Assembly (NCBI GenBank): GCA_036392375.1
Contig: DASVYC010000006.1
Location: 1-64,000, forward strand
Reading direction: 5' to 3'
DNA from: JAFEBO01 sp036392375
GTDB taxonomy: Bacteria > Planctomycetota > Phycisphaerae > Phycisphaerales > UBA1924
DNA length: 64,000 nucleotides
Made by a program: the position numbers and the translations under genes
Notes under the pieces: generated by a model
What the model was told of the DNA's origin: nothing
Seen by the model: only the letters and a program-made list of their open reading frames with translations
Databases searched by the model: none
Part shown: positions 52,263 to 60,767 of the stretch, one piece after another
Layout: each line of letters begins with the position of its first letter
Numbering within the stretch: the first letter of the stretch is position 1

Positions 52263-54104
52263 ATGATCATGAGCATCCTGGCGATCGGCATCGTGGCTGG
52301 CATCGCCTATTCCTGGGGTTCCCGCGGCGGGTTCTCCTCGATCCTCAACTGCTTCTGTGTGGTCCTCGCCGGCGCCATCGCCTTTGGCGCATGGGAGCAC
52401 GTCGCTACGTACTTCATCCAGGCCGCCGGACCGCGCGGGATCAGCTCCTACCTCGGCGACGTGGCGTGGGGCGCCGGGTTGGCACTGCCGTTCGGTATTT
52501 CCCTCGCCGTGCTGCGCGGCATCGTCGACGGCACGGTCCGCAAGAACCTGAAATTCGGCCCCACCGGCGACTGGGTCGTGGGCTGCGCGTTCGGCGTGAT
52601 CTCAGGGATCATCGTCTCGGGCGTCACCGTGCAGACCATCAGCGGCATGCGTGTCGGTAACGAGGCGCTCGGTTACTCAGCCATCGTCAGCGACAACGGC
52701 GGCAACGTCCAGCCCGGATCGGGCCTCATCCTGCCCACCGACCGCATCACCAACTGGATCTACTCGGGCCTGAGCCGCGGCACGTTCGCGAGCTCGACCC
52801 CCATGGCCACCTGGAACCCCGACCCCGCCGCTCAGCTCGCCAGCACCCGCTTCTCGTTCGGCGAAGGCAAGGGACGCAACTCCCTCAAGACCGCAGACTT
52901 CGAGGTGCTGGGTCGCTACGTGCTCGATCCCGCAAAGATGACCCCCGCCGTCGCCCCGCCCAAGCCCGCCAATCAGGGCGACGCTTCCCCACCTCCCGCC
53001 GGTGATCTGAACGACCTCCGCTCCGACCTGCTCGACCCCGGCCCCCAGAACGTGAAGATGTTCGACGGCGAGACCGCGTCCAAGGAAACCAGACTGCACG
53101 GCGTGCTCGTCAAGTTCCGCGCCGGCGCCAAGGAACGCACCAGCGGGCAGTTCATCATCTCCAACGGCCAGGTCTACGTCATCGCCGAGGACGACTCGGG
53201 CCGCCCCGAGCTCTTTTTCCCGTCCGCCGCCATCTGCAAGGCCGAGGCGGGCAAGGTCGCCATCGCCCGCTTCCGGTTCGACGCCAAAGACACGCACCTC
53301 GCGTCGCTGGGCGGCGACTCGGAAACCAACTGGGCGTTCGAGTTCTTCATCCCGCCCCAGTTCGAGCCCCGCGCGATCGTCATCAAGGGCACGCGGGTGC
53401 GTCTGGACGAGGACGACGCCAAGTTCAAGCCCGTGGTCTTCGAGAACCGCATGAAGCGCGACGCCCTCATCGCCGCGGGCCAGCTCACCAGCGGCCAGGC
53501 GGGCGGCCAGATCGACGAGTCCCGCGCCATCCGTCTCACCGCATCGGGTACCGATCCCATCCCGGGCGTCACCGTCAACAACTCCATCGGCGTCATGCTG
53601 CAGGACGGGACCCTCGGTTCCGGCGTCACCGTGGTGAACGGACGCATCACCGCGGGCGAATTCACCATCAATCCCAAAGACGCTCAAGGCCGCGGCCTCG
53701 ACCAAGCCCTGCGCGTCGACAAGTTCGCGCACCCCGAGCAAGTCGGTCTCATGCGCATCGACGTCGGTAGCGCCCAGGGCGAGAACAGCCTGCTCGGCGG
53801 CGCTGTCCGCGACGCCGAGGCCGGAACAATCCCCGCGACGCCCTTCGTCCTCGACGCCAACGGCGTGAAGTACGACGCCGTGGGTTACATCTATCAGGAC
53901 TCCTCCAAGTTCAGCATCAAGTACGCGATCGGCGAGCCGATCCGCTCGACCAACGACATCCCCCGCCTCTCCCGCAGCCGCCCCGATCAACGGATGCAGC
54001 TCATCTTCGCTCCCACCGTCGGGGTCGAGATTGTCGGCTGGGGCGTCGGTGACAAGCTGGTCGCTCGCTATATACCCGGCGTGGCGATCGGCTCTCAGCG
54101 ATAA
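52263..54104 (+). CDS. CvpA-like membrane protein with large extracytoplasmic part
   Basis: 613 residues. The first about 140 residues hold four membrane helices with the CvpA/colicin-V-production pattern (AIGIVAGIAYSWGSRGGF, VVLAGAIAFGAWEHVA, GLALPFGISLAVLRGIVDG, GCAFGVISGIIVSGV). The remaining about 470 residues are polar, beta-rich and without a known domain. AGAGGG precedes ATG 52263. It follows the pseudo-ATPase gene by 89 bp, possibly in one unit. Function unknown; membrane scaffold is a guess. Confidence 0.65.
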   Translation: MIMSILAIGIVAGIAYSWGSRGGFSSILNCFCVVLAGAIAFGAWEHVATYFIQAAGPRGISSYLGDVAWGAGLALPFGISLAVLRGIVDGTVRKNLKFGPTGDWVVGCAFGVISGIIVSGVTVQTISGMRVGNEALGYSAIVSDNGGNVQPGSGLILPTDRITNWIYSGLSRGTFASSTPMATWNPDPAAQLASTRFSFGEGKGRNSLKTADFEVLGRYVLDPAKMTPAVAPPKPANQGDASPPPAGDLNDLRSDLLDPGPQNVKMFDGETASKETRLHGVLVKFRAGAKERTSGQFIISNGQVYVIAEDDSGRPELFFPSAAICKAEAGKVAIARFRFDAKDTHLASLGGDSETNWAFEFFIPPQFEPRAIVIKGTRVRLDEDDAKFKPVVFENRMKRDALIAAGQLTSGQAGGQIDESRAIRLTASGTDPIPGVTVNNSIGVMLQDGTLGSGVTVVNGRITAGEFTINPKDAQGRGLDQALRVDKFAHPEQVGLMRIDVGSAQGENSLLGGAVRDAEAGTIPATPFVLDANGVKYDAVGYIYQDSSKFSIKYAIGEPIRSTNDIPRLSRSRPDQRMQLIFAPTVGVEIVGWGVGDKLVARYIPGVAIGSQR

Positions 54105-54204
54105 GCCTTGCTTGTTGAGCCGCCGATGAGGACCGGACCAACCGCACGGACGCTCCTGTTGGGATGCAACAAAGCCTGAGCCCCGCCGGACGCAAGACGC
54201 AGCA

Positions 54205-54243
54205 AAAAAGGAACGGGCCCGGCGAGAGGTCGCCGGGCCCGTT
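54205..54243. terminator. Bidirectional intrinsic terminator
   Basis: AACGGGCCCGGCGA and its complement make a 14-bp stem with loop GAGG. An A6 run before it (54205-54210) gives the U-tract for minus-strand transcripts (rplI), and TTTCGTT follows for the plus strand (CvpA-like gene). Confidence 0.9.
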
Positions 54244-54283
54244 TCGTTGAACAAATCGGACCCGAGGCTCGCGTCCGTGATAG

Positions 54284-55042
54284 TTACTTGGCCTTGGCCT
54301 TTTTGTCGGCCTTCTTGTCGTCCTTCTTCTCGGCCTTGGGCTCGGCGTCGGCCTTCTCGGCGCCCTTGTCGGCGCCCTTCTCGGCACCCTTCTCTGCCCT
54401 GTCACCCTTGTCGCCGCGATCGCCCTTCCCGCGGCGCTCGGCCTTGGGCTCGGGCTTCTTGATCACGCCGAAGGTGCCCTTGCCTTCCGACTCGGTGGCG
54501 ATGGGCGAGAGGCTGGAGCTGCTGCTGGAAGCCGCGGAGACCGCGCCCTCCTCGCTGGTGTCCCCGGCCTTCTTGATGTCCAGGGCGCGGTCGGCCTCGA
54601 CGTGGAGCTTGATGGTCGCGTCCAGATCGGCGTCGAGCTTGATGTGCACGTCGTAGTTGTCGATGCGCTTGATCGCCTGGGTGATGCGCACGTCGCGGGG
54701 CTTGACGCCGTGGCCGAGCTTGTTGAGCTCCGACGCGATCTCCTGCTGGGTGATCGCGCCGTAGAGGATGCCCTGGTCGTTGCAGGACTTAACAAGCTTG
54801 ACCTCCACGCCCTGCAGCTTGCTCGAGAGCTCCTCGCGGGCCTTGCGCTGCGCCGCGACCTGCTTCTCGGCCTCGACGCGCTTGGCGGCGAGAGCCTTGA
54901 TCTTCTCCTCGCTGGGCTGGGTCGCCAGGTTCCGGGGGAGCAGATAGTTGCGGGCGTACCCGATGCGCACGTTCACCACGTCGCCCACGATTCCGAGGGC
55001 TTCCACGTTGTCGGTCAGAAGCAGCTTGACGTTCGTCGGCAT
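54284..55042 (-). CDS. rplI: 50S ribosomal protein bL9 with long charged tail
   Basis: The first about 155 residues are bL9: MPTNVKLLLTDNVEALGIVGDVVNVRIGYARNYLLP-type start, the long connecting helix (EEKIKALAAKRVEAEKQVAAQRKAREEL) and the C-terminal domain with DQGILYGAIT. The remaining about 95 residues are a Ser run followed by Lys/Glu/Asp/Ala-rich sequence that typical bL9 (about 150) lacks. bL9 binds 23S rRNA near L1. It is the last gene of the minus-strand rpsF-ssb-rplI cluster; rpsR is missing. Confidence 0.95.
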   Translation of the reverse strand: MPTNVKLLLTDNVEALGIVGDVVNVRIGYARNYLLPRNLATQPSEEKIKALAAKRVEAEKQVAAQRKAREELSSKLQGVEVKLVKSCNDQGILYGAITQQEIASELNKLGHGVKPRDVRITQAIKRIDNYDVHIKLDADLDATIKLHVEADRALDIKKAGDTSEEGAVSAASSSSSSLSPIATESEGKGTFGVIKKPEPKAERRGKGDRGDKGDRAEKGAEKGADKGAEKADAEPKAEKKDDKKADKKAKAK

Positions 55043-55385
55043 GCTGCTGTCCTTTCTCCCGGCGCCAGCCGGGGGTCAGTTAGGAGCCGCCGGGCACAAG
55101 CCCGAAGCGACCCCAACATCCGAGCGGCCGTCCCAGGAGGAGGCCCGCTCATGCGAGTTGAAACCCGGGCGAATCCGCCCCGGGCCAAGATGATAGGCGT
55201 GAGCCATCAGTCGGACCGGCCTCCGGCCGGTCTTTGCGTCACACGCGCCCAGACCGAACCAATGCGATGGGCAGCCATCGCACAGTCGTTCGCGCAACCG
55301 CACGTGGAATGCAAAGACCGGCCAGTGGCCGGTCTCAGTGATCTGCGAGAGGCCAAAACCTCGAGAGACCAAGCCCCAGACCCAA
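55043..55385. other. Spacer where rpsR usually lies
   Basis: No reading frame resembling ribosomal protein S18 is present between ssb and rplI. The spacer holds an inverted pair of hairpins and a TGCGATGG/CCATCGCA hairpin between them. Confidence 0.6.
55214..55334. repeat. Inverted pair of GACCGGCC palindromes
   Basis: GACCGGCC-TCC-GGCCGGTC followed by TTTGC (55214-55237) and an inverted copy GCAAA-GACCGGCC-AGT-GGCCGGTC (55311-55334). On the minus strand the second copy can act as the ssb terminator. The core also resembles the stem of the 38813 terminator. Confidence 0.6.
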
Positions 55386-55859
55386 TCAGAACGGAATGTC
55401 ATCCTCCGCGATCGGAGCCGAAGAAGTGCTCGCCGGCCGGGCGTTGCCGCGGGTCTGGACGGCCGGTCGATCCTCGTAGTCCCCGCCCGAATCGCCGCCA
55501 CCACCCCCACCGCCGCCGCCCTTGCTGTCCACGAAGTGGAAGCTGTCCACGACCACCTTCAGCTTCGACTGCTTTTTGCCCGTGTCCTTGTCGTCCCACT
55601 GATCGAGCTTCAGGCGCCCCTCGATGAGCACCGGGCGGCCCTTGCTCAGGTACTTCGCCATGATCTCGGCGGTCTTGCCCCACGCCTCGCAATCAACGAA
55701 CGTGACTTCTTCCCGCTTCTCGCCGCTCTGCGTGGTGTAGTTCCGGTTGAGCGCCAGCCCGATACGGGCCACCTGCTGCCCACCACCACCCACCGCGCGC
55801 AACTCGATATCACGCGTCAGGTTGCCCATCAGGATCACTTTGTTCAGAGAGCTGGCCAT
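55386..55859 (-). CDS. ssb: Single-stranded DNA-binding protein
   Basis: 157 residues: OB-fold start MASSLNKVILMGNLTRDIE, conserved core FVDCEAWGKTAEIMAKYLSKG, a Gly-rich linker with nine consecutive glycines and the acidic C-terminal tip EDDIPF that recruits repair proteins. Normal length. It follows rpsF on the same strand, as in many bacteria. Confidence 0.96.
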   Translation of the reverse strand: MASSLNKVILMGNLTRDIELRAVGGGGQQVARIGLALNRNYTTQSGEKREEVTFVDCEAWGKTAEIMAKYLSKGRPVLIEGRLKLDQWDDKDTGKKQSKLKVVVDSFHFVDSKGGGGGGGGGDSGGDYEDRPAVQTRGNARPASTSSAPIAEDDIPF

Positions 55860-56051
55860 ACGAAGCTCCTTCCAGAATCAGCTTTCAGACGTCAAGTCGT
55901 CGCACACAAACGCATCCGACGCACCGCGGCCCGAGCTGCTGCCCGGGCCGCGTTTGCGTTCGGAGTGTATTAGGAAACCCGTCTCGCTGCAAGCCCGTGG
56001 CGTCACGGCCCCGGAAAACCGGGTCAGTACGCGCTCAGCCCGTGTCGCGGC

Positions 56052-56480
56052 TCAGGCGTTGTCGGCAGCGGCGACCGGCTCGCTGGCGGCCGGGGCGGCC
56101 TCGGCGGGCTTCTCGGCCCGGAGCTTGGCCTCGACCTCGAGCTCGCGGCGGCCGTCGGCGGCCTGCATCTGCTCCAGGGTCATGTGGTCGGCACGGATGA
56201 TCATGTGCCGAAGGACCTTCTCCGAGAGGTTCAGGTCGCGCTCGAAAGCCTGCATCGACTCGTTGGGGGCCTTGATGTACGCCAGGATGTACGTGCCACG
56301 CTTGTTGCCCTTCACCTCGTAGGCGAGACGACGATCGTCCCACTTGCGCATGCCGATCACCTCGGCCTGGGCACGGGCGAAGATCTCGTTGAGGTGGGAC
56401 ACACAACCGCCGAGGTCGGCGGCGGCGGACTGACCGAACAGGAACATCACTTCGTAGTTGTAAAAGCGCTTACCGGGCAT
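56052..56480 (-). CDS. rpsF: 30S ribosomal protein bS6
   Basis: 142 residues. The core (KRFYNYEVMFLFGQSAA, RRLAYEVKGNKRGTYILAYIK, FERDLNLSEKVLRHMIIRAD) is bS6. The last about 30 residues are an Ala/Glu/Pro tail. bS6 pairs with bS18 on the 30S platform. The gene starts 3 bp after the pth stop, so the two are probably coupled. Confidence 0.96.
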   Translation of the reverse strand: MPGKRFYNYEVMFLFGQSAAADLGGCVSHLNEIFARAQAEVIGMRKWDDRRLAYEVKGNKRGTYILAYIKAPNESMQAFERDLNLSEKVLRHMIIRADHMTLEQMQAADGRRELEVEAKLRAEKPAEAAPAASEPVAAADNA

Positions 56481-56483
56481 GAT

Positions 56484-57182
56484 TCACTCCACTTTCTGAT
56501 TGGACTGCGAGACGGGTGTCTCTGGTTTGGTTTCAGACTTGGTTTCAGGCTTGGGTCGAGACGCCTGTCGCGCCTGATGCGCGGCGGCGGCGCCGTTGAA
56601 CTGATTCATGGCCTTGGTCAGGCCGGAAGTCGCAAACACCTCCGCCGCCTTGGCCGCCGTTTCGAGCGCGGGCTGCAGGTCCGCCCACTCATCCTCCCGA
56701 AACGCCGAGAGGACGTAGTCGGCTTGATCCCAGTTGGCGGGCTTGCCGCCGTTGGGCTTCTCGCCGACCCCGATGCGCACCCGCGGGTACACGCCGCTGC
56801 CCAGATTCGAATCGATGCTGGACAGCCCGTTGTGCCCGCCCGTCCCACCGGCGTCGCGGATACGCACCGCTCCAACCGGCAGATAGAAGTCGTCCACGAT
56901 CACCAGGAGATCCGTCGAAGGCTGGAGCTTGAAGAAGCGGATCGCCTCTCCAACCGCCTGCCCCGACAGATTCATGTACGTGGTCGGCTTCATGAGCACG
57001 CAGCGCTCGGTCCCCTGTGGTCCCTTCAGCTCCGCATCGATCGTCACCGCCTTGAACCGCGCCTTGGGGATCGCCCCCTTGGCGTGCGTCTCGGCGAGCC
57101 GGTCGATCACCATGAACCCGGCGTTGTGCCGAGTCCTGGTGTATTCCGAGCCGGGGTTGCCGAGACCGACGATGAGTTTCAT
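56484..57182 (-). CDS. pth: Peptidyl-tRNA hydrolase
   Basis: Recycles peptidyl-tRNA. The 232-residue product has MKLIVGLGNPGSEYTRTRHNAGFMVID with the catalytic His, KPTTYMNLSGQAV, VIVDDFYLPVGAVRIR and GGTGGHNGLSSI. It has about 35 extra residues (Lys/Pro/Glu-rich) at the C-terminus compared with E. coli. ATG 57182 is the family start. It is in a cluster with rplY, as is common. Confidence 0.95.
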   Translation of the reverse strand: MKLIVGLGNPGSEYTRTRHNAGFMVIDRLAETHAKGAIPKARFKAVTIDAELKGPQGTERCVLMKPTTYMNLSGQAVGEAIRFFKLQPSTDLLVIVDDFYLPVGAVRIRDAGGTGGHNGLSSIDSNLGSGVYPRVRIGVGEKPNGGKPANWDQADYVLSAFREDEWADLQPALETAAKAAEVFATSGLTKAMNQFNGAAAAHQARQASRPKPETKSETKPETPVSQSNQKVE

Positions 57183-57208
57183 GGGAGGAACCGGAGGCAT
57201 CAGGGTCC

Positions 57209-57280
57209 GGGCATCGGGCATCAGGAAGACATCTGGCACGCGGGTTTCCCCGATGGCCCGACGCCTGATGCCCAATGCCC
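57209..57280. repeat. Inverted repeat between rplY and pth
   Basis: A 17-bp arm GGGCATCGGGCATCAGG (57209-57225) and CCTGATGCCCAATGCCC (57264-57280) pair with one mismatch over a 38-nt loop. Built of 7-8-bp GGGCATC(A) words. Confidence 0.65.
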
Positions 57281-57286
57281 TCGTCA

Positions 57287-58054
57287 TCACTTCTTCGCCG
57301 CACCTCCGGCGGGCTTCGCGGCGGGGGCCGCGGCCTTGGCGTCCTTGCCGCCGGCGGCGGGCTTCGCACCAGCCGCGGGCTTGGCCCCGGCGGCTTCCTC
57401 GCCCTCGGCGGGCTTCTTGGCGGTGAGCACCTCGGGCTCGGCCGGGCCGCCCGCGGCTGCGGTGGCTTCGCCAACAACGATCTCGGCCTGGATCACGATC
57501 TGAGCCAGGATCGAGTGCGGGTCGGTGACCATCTTCATGTTCGCCGACGGCAGCTTGAGCTGGGCGGCGGTGATCTGCTGGTCAACGTCGAGGTCCGCGA
57601 TGTTGAGCTCGATGAACTCGGGCAGCTCGGTCACCACGCACTCGATGACCACTTCGTTGGTCGGGTGCATGAGAATCGCGCCGGCGGTCTTGAGGCCCTT
57701 CGCCTCGCCGATCAGGTGGATCGCGACACGGGTGCGGATGCGCTCGTTGAGATCGACGCGGGCGAAGTCGGCGTGAACGATGTTCGTGCCGAGGTAGTCA
57801 AACTGCAGATCCTTCAGCAGCACCACCTGGCCCTCGTCCTTGTTCTTCGCGCCCGGGAAGTCGAGGCGGAAGATCTTCTCGCCCTTGTTGATGTGGCTGA
57901 CGGCTTCCTTCATGTCCAGCGTGATCGCCACCGGGTCCTGCTTGTGGCCGTAGACGACGGCGGGCAGCATGCCCTGCGAGCGGACGCGGTTGCAGAAACG
58001 CGAGCCGGTGTGCTCGCGGGTCTTGGCCTGGAGGAGCGGGGTCTTCTGAAGCAT
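57287..58054 (-). CDS. rplY: 50S ribosomal protein bL25 (CTC family)
   Basis: 255 residues: N-terminal 5S rRNA-binding domain (LQAKTREHTGSRFCNRVRSQGMLPAVVYGH) and the CTC-type C-terminal domain (GAILMHPTNEVVIECVVTELPEFIELNI). The last about 55 residues form an Ala/Lys/Pro/Gly tail. Binds 5S rRNA. It precedes pth in the same direction. Confidence 0.95.
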   Translation of the reverse strand: MLQKTPLLQAKTREHTGSRFCNRVRSQGMLPAVVYGHKQDPVAITLDMKEAVSHINKGEKIFRLDFPGAKNKDEGQVVLLKDLQFDYLGTNIVHADFARVDLNERIRTRVAIHLIGEAKGLKTAGAILMHPTNEVVIECVVTELPEFIELNIADLDVDQQITAAQLKLPSANMKMVTDPHSILAQIVIQAEIVVGEATAAAGGPAEPEVLTAKKPAEGEEAAGAKPAAGAKPAAGGKDAKAAAPAAKPAGGAAKK

Positions 58055-58116
58055 GAGTCAGTTCCTTTCTATCTGGTCAATGAAACGCTTTGGTTGCTGT
58101 GGAAGTGGGCCGTTCG

Positions 58117-59211
58117 CTAACGCTTGGTTCCGGCGCCCTTGTTGAACAGCGCCGAGACCGACTGGTTGTTGTGGATGCGGCCGATCGCCTCACCCAGGAG
58201 CTTGCCCACGCAGAGCTCCACCAGCTTGTGCTTGATCGGGGCGACACGATCGCCCAGAGGAATGGTGTTCGTCACGACCACCTTGGTGATCGCGTCCTTC
58301 GCGAGACGCTCGAGCGCCGGACCGACGAGCACGCCGTGCGTCGCCGCGGCAATGACCTGCTTGGCGCCGCGCTCCATGACGAGCTTGGCCGCCTCGACCA
58401 CGGTGCCCGCGGTCGAGATCATGTCGTCGAACATCAGGACCGTCTTGCCCTCGACGTTGCCGATGAGGTTGCCGGTCGTCACCGTCGAGCCGCTGAGGCG
58501 ACGCTTGTTGATGATCGCCAATTCCCCGCCCAGCATGTTCGCCATGCCTTCGGCGACCTTCACGTTGCCGACGTCCGGGCTGACGAGGCACAAATCGCCC
58601 AGTTCCTTGCGGATGCTCTGGAAGTACTCGACGAACACCGGCGTCGCCGAGAGATGGTCCACCGGCAGATCAAAGAAGCCCTGGATCTGAGCGGCATGCA
58701 GGTCGATCGCCAGCACGCGGTCCGCGCCCGCCGCGGTGATGATGTTCGCCACCAGCTTCGCCGTGATCGGCACACGCCCCTCGTCCTTGCGGTCCTGGCG
58801 GGCGTAGCCAAAGTACGGCATCACCACCGTCACGCGGTGCGCACTCGCCCGCTTCAGACAGTCAATGAACGTCAACAACTCCATGATGTTGTCGTTCACG
58901 GGCTGACAGGTGGAGAGAATGACAAAGACGTCGCGGCCGCGCACGTCTTCCTCGACCTTCACGATGATCTCGCCGTCGGGGAACTCGATCGTGCTCGAGT
59001 GGCCCAGACCGATCTTGAGGTGCGAGCAGACCCGTTCCGCGAGGTGCCGCGCGCTGCGTCCGGCGAAGATCCGCAGGTCACCGTTCAGCGTGAGCTTCGT
59101 GCCCGGCTGCAGCGCGGACTGGCCGCTGGGCAGATTGCCCGTCGTACCCGCGTTCGCGGCAGCGGCACCAGAAGTTGAACCCGAACTGGAACCCGAGATC
59201 GTCGCGGTCAT
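58117..59211 (-). CDS. prs: Ribose-phosphate pyrophosphokinase
   Basis: Makes PRPP from ribose 5-phosphate and ATP, feeding nucleotide synthesis and, for example, Hpt. The 364-residue product has FPDGEIIVKVEEDVRG, MPYFGYARQDRK, the PRPP-binding loop VLMFDDMISTAGT and the flexible-loop Lys/Arg. About 40 extra Ser/Gly/Ala residues precede the usual start. The ATG at 59211 overlaps the stop of the upstream nucleotidyltransferase gene (ATGA), so the two are coupled. Confidence 0.95.
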   Translation of the reverse strand: MTATISGSSSGSTSGAAAANAGTTGNLPSGQSALQPGTKLTLNGDLRIFAGRSARHLAERVCSHLKIGLGHSSTIEFPDGEIIVKVEEDVRGRDVFVILSTCQPVNDNIMELLTFIDCLKRASAHRVTVVMPYFGYARQDRKDEGRVPITAKLVANIITAAGADRVLAIDLHAAQIQGFFDLPVDHLSATPVFVEYFQSIRKELGDLCLVSPDVGNVKVAEGMANMLGGELAIINKRRLSGSTVTTGNLIGNVEGKTVLMFDDMISTAGTVVEAAKLVMERGAKQVIAAATHGVLVGPALERLAKDAITKVVVTNTIPLGDRVAPIKHKLVELCVGKLLGEAIGRIHNNQSVSALFNKGAGTKR

Positions 59212-60008
59212 CGGTGAACTCCTGCCGGGACCTGCACCGCCGGACGCGACCGATAGATCGCGTCCACCTTGGCAAGGTCTTCGAGGGTGTTGATCGACAG
59301 CACATCCTCCGGCGGCACGGCCTCGATCACCTCGACGGTCTTCTTCTCGTCGAGGAGGAGGCTCAGCGTGTCCGTCAGGTAGTACTCGCCGCTGACCGGG
59401 TTCTTCGTGACCTTCTTGAGCGACGCGAACAGGTCGCGGGTGTTGAAGCAGTAATAGGAAGGATTCACTTCCTTGATCGCGAGCTGCTCGGGCGTGCAGT
59501 TCTTCTGCTCAACGATCGCCTTGAACTTCCCGTCAGGACCGCGGTAGATGCGGCCGTAGCCCGACGCGTCATCCAGCACCGCCGTCGCGAGGGTCGCGCT
59601 GGCCTTGTGATCCCGATGCCTCTTCAGAACCTTCTCAAGCGTCACCGGACGGATCAGCGGCCCGTCGCCGCACAGGACGAGCGTGTCGCCCGCAAAGCCC
59701 GTCTTCTCGAACGCCAGCGCACAGCACTGCACCGCGTGTCCGGTGCCCAGCTGCTGATCCTGCACCGCGTACTCGATGTTGTACTTGCCGTCGTACCCCT
59801 TGAGCGCCGAACGAACGTCTTCCTGCTTGTAGCCGACGATCACGACGATCCGCGAACAGCCAACCGCCAGGCACGCATCCACCACCGCGCACACCATCGG
59901 ACGCCCGCCGATCGGGTGCACCACCTTCGGCAGGTCGCTCTTCATGCGCGTGCCTTTGCCGGCGGCGAGGATGATGGCGGAGGGGGAGTTGAAGGAAGAG
60001 GAGTTCAT
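59208..60008 (-). CDS. glmU: GlmU-like UDP-sugar pyrophosphorylase, N-terminal domain only
   Basis: 266 residues of the NTP-transferase fold. The signature AIILAAGKGTRMKSDLPKVVHPIGG, QLGTGHAVQ, LCGDGPLI and GYGRI match the uridylyltransferase half of GlmU. The left-handed beta-helix acetyltransferase domain is absent, so acetyl transfer must be done elsewhere or the nucleotide-sugar differs. It is coupled to prs by a 4-bp overlap, as glmU-prs in many bacteria. Confidence 0.87.
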   Translation of the reverse strand: MNSSSFNSPSAIILAAGKGTRMKSDLPKVVHPIGGRPMVCAVVDACLAVGCSRIVVIVGYKQEDVRSALKGYDGKYNIEYAVQDQQLGTGHAVQCCALAFEKTGFAGDTLVLCGDGPLIRPVTLEKVLKRHRDHKASATLATAVLDDASGYGRIYRGPDGKFKAIVEQKNCTPEQLAIKEVNPSYYCFNTRDLFASLKKVTKNPVSGEYYLTDTLSLLLDEKKTVEVIEAVPPEDVLSINTLEDLAKVDAIYRSRPAVQVPAGVHR

Positions 60009-60012
60009 GGGG

Positions 60013-60135
60013 AAGGACTGAGGTCTTAGGACTGAGGACTTAGGGCGGAGGCCATGGACCGATCATGCCGTGCAAGGCCGCGTACGAAGGGCTAGGCGTC
60101 TCGCGTCTCAGACCCTAAGTCCTGAGACCTCACAC
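60013..60135. repeat. Inverted octamer-word element upstream of glmU-like gene
   Basis: Left arm (60013-60044) is built from GGACTGAG/GTCTTAGG-type words and the right arm (60106-60135) is its inverted, diverged copy. GAGGTCTTAGGACT (60020-60033) matches the complement of 60118-60131 at 13 of 14 positions. Confidence 0.6.
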
Positions 60136-60155
60136 CTCTGCCCTTCCCAACAAAA

Positions 60156-60226
60156 CTGGGCGACCAGGATTCGAACCTGGACAAACAGAACCAAAATCTG
60201 CTGTGCTACCGTTACACCATCGCCCA
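60156..60226 (-). tRNA. tRNA-Gln (TTG)
   Basis: Acceptor TGGGCGA/TCGCCCA with discriminator G, anticodon loop TTTTGGT giving TTG, T-loop TTCGAAT. No CCA encoded. Confidence 0.95.
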
Positions 60227-60665
60227 GTGAAAATCAGAACGGAAGAAGACGCCCGCGGGCGTTGATCCGCTAGATGGTGCGTGTCGGGAAGAACCCCCGT
60301 CGGCGGTCTGCCAAGACCAGCGTACCGAGTTGGCTACAAAGACTCCTTGCGTTCCCCGAGCCGCTTTAGATGCACGCGATCGGGTGGGTTCACCAACGGA
60401 CAGACCATTCGCGGTCTCGTCCCTGGCGACACACTCGCAAGGAAAGAAAGCCGCGGCACAGGTGCTCGCCGCTCGACCCGCCGGAAACCCGGTCAGACCA
60501 AGCACTTCGAGCTGGAGCCGGACGATCCATCAGCCGCGATGGGAACGCCCGAGCCACGCCTCAGCCTTGGCAAAGCCCCGAAAGGCCCCGCTGGCGTCCG
60601 TCGTGGACGGCTCCGAAGGGCGGAAGTATAGGGAACCACCCCGGACAGGTTCCAGTGCCCAAACA
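60227..60665 (-). other. Spacer upstream of tRNA-Gln, possibly transcribed
   Basis: No convincing protein gene. On the minus strand TATACT at 60625-60630 resembles a -10 and would start a transcript of about 390 nt before the tRNA. A palindromic ACGCCCGCGGGCGT at 60249-60262 could end it. It may be a long tRNA precursor or an unrecognised RNA. Confidence 0.35.
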
Positions 60666-60761
60666 GGTGCCTCGGTGCCTCGGTGCCTCGGTGCCTCGGT
60701 GCCTTGGTGCCTTGGTGCCTTGGTGCCTTGATGCCTTGATGCCTTGATGCCTCGATGCCTT
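60666..60761. repeat. Tandem array of 12 octamers (GGTGCCTC)
   Basis: Four GGTGCCTC, four GGTGCCTT, then GATGCCTT/GATGCCTC variants, all in register. The substitutions move progressively along the array. It is followed by CCCTCAC repeats that run into the end of the DUF3303 gene. Confidence 0.85.
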
Positions 60762-60767
60762 CCCCCC

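Noticed and set aside
60666..60761. CRISPR-like repeats
   Set aside because: The units are 8 bp and directly adjacent with no spacers, and no cas gene is in the window.
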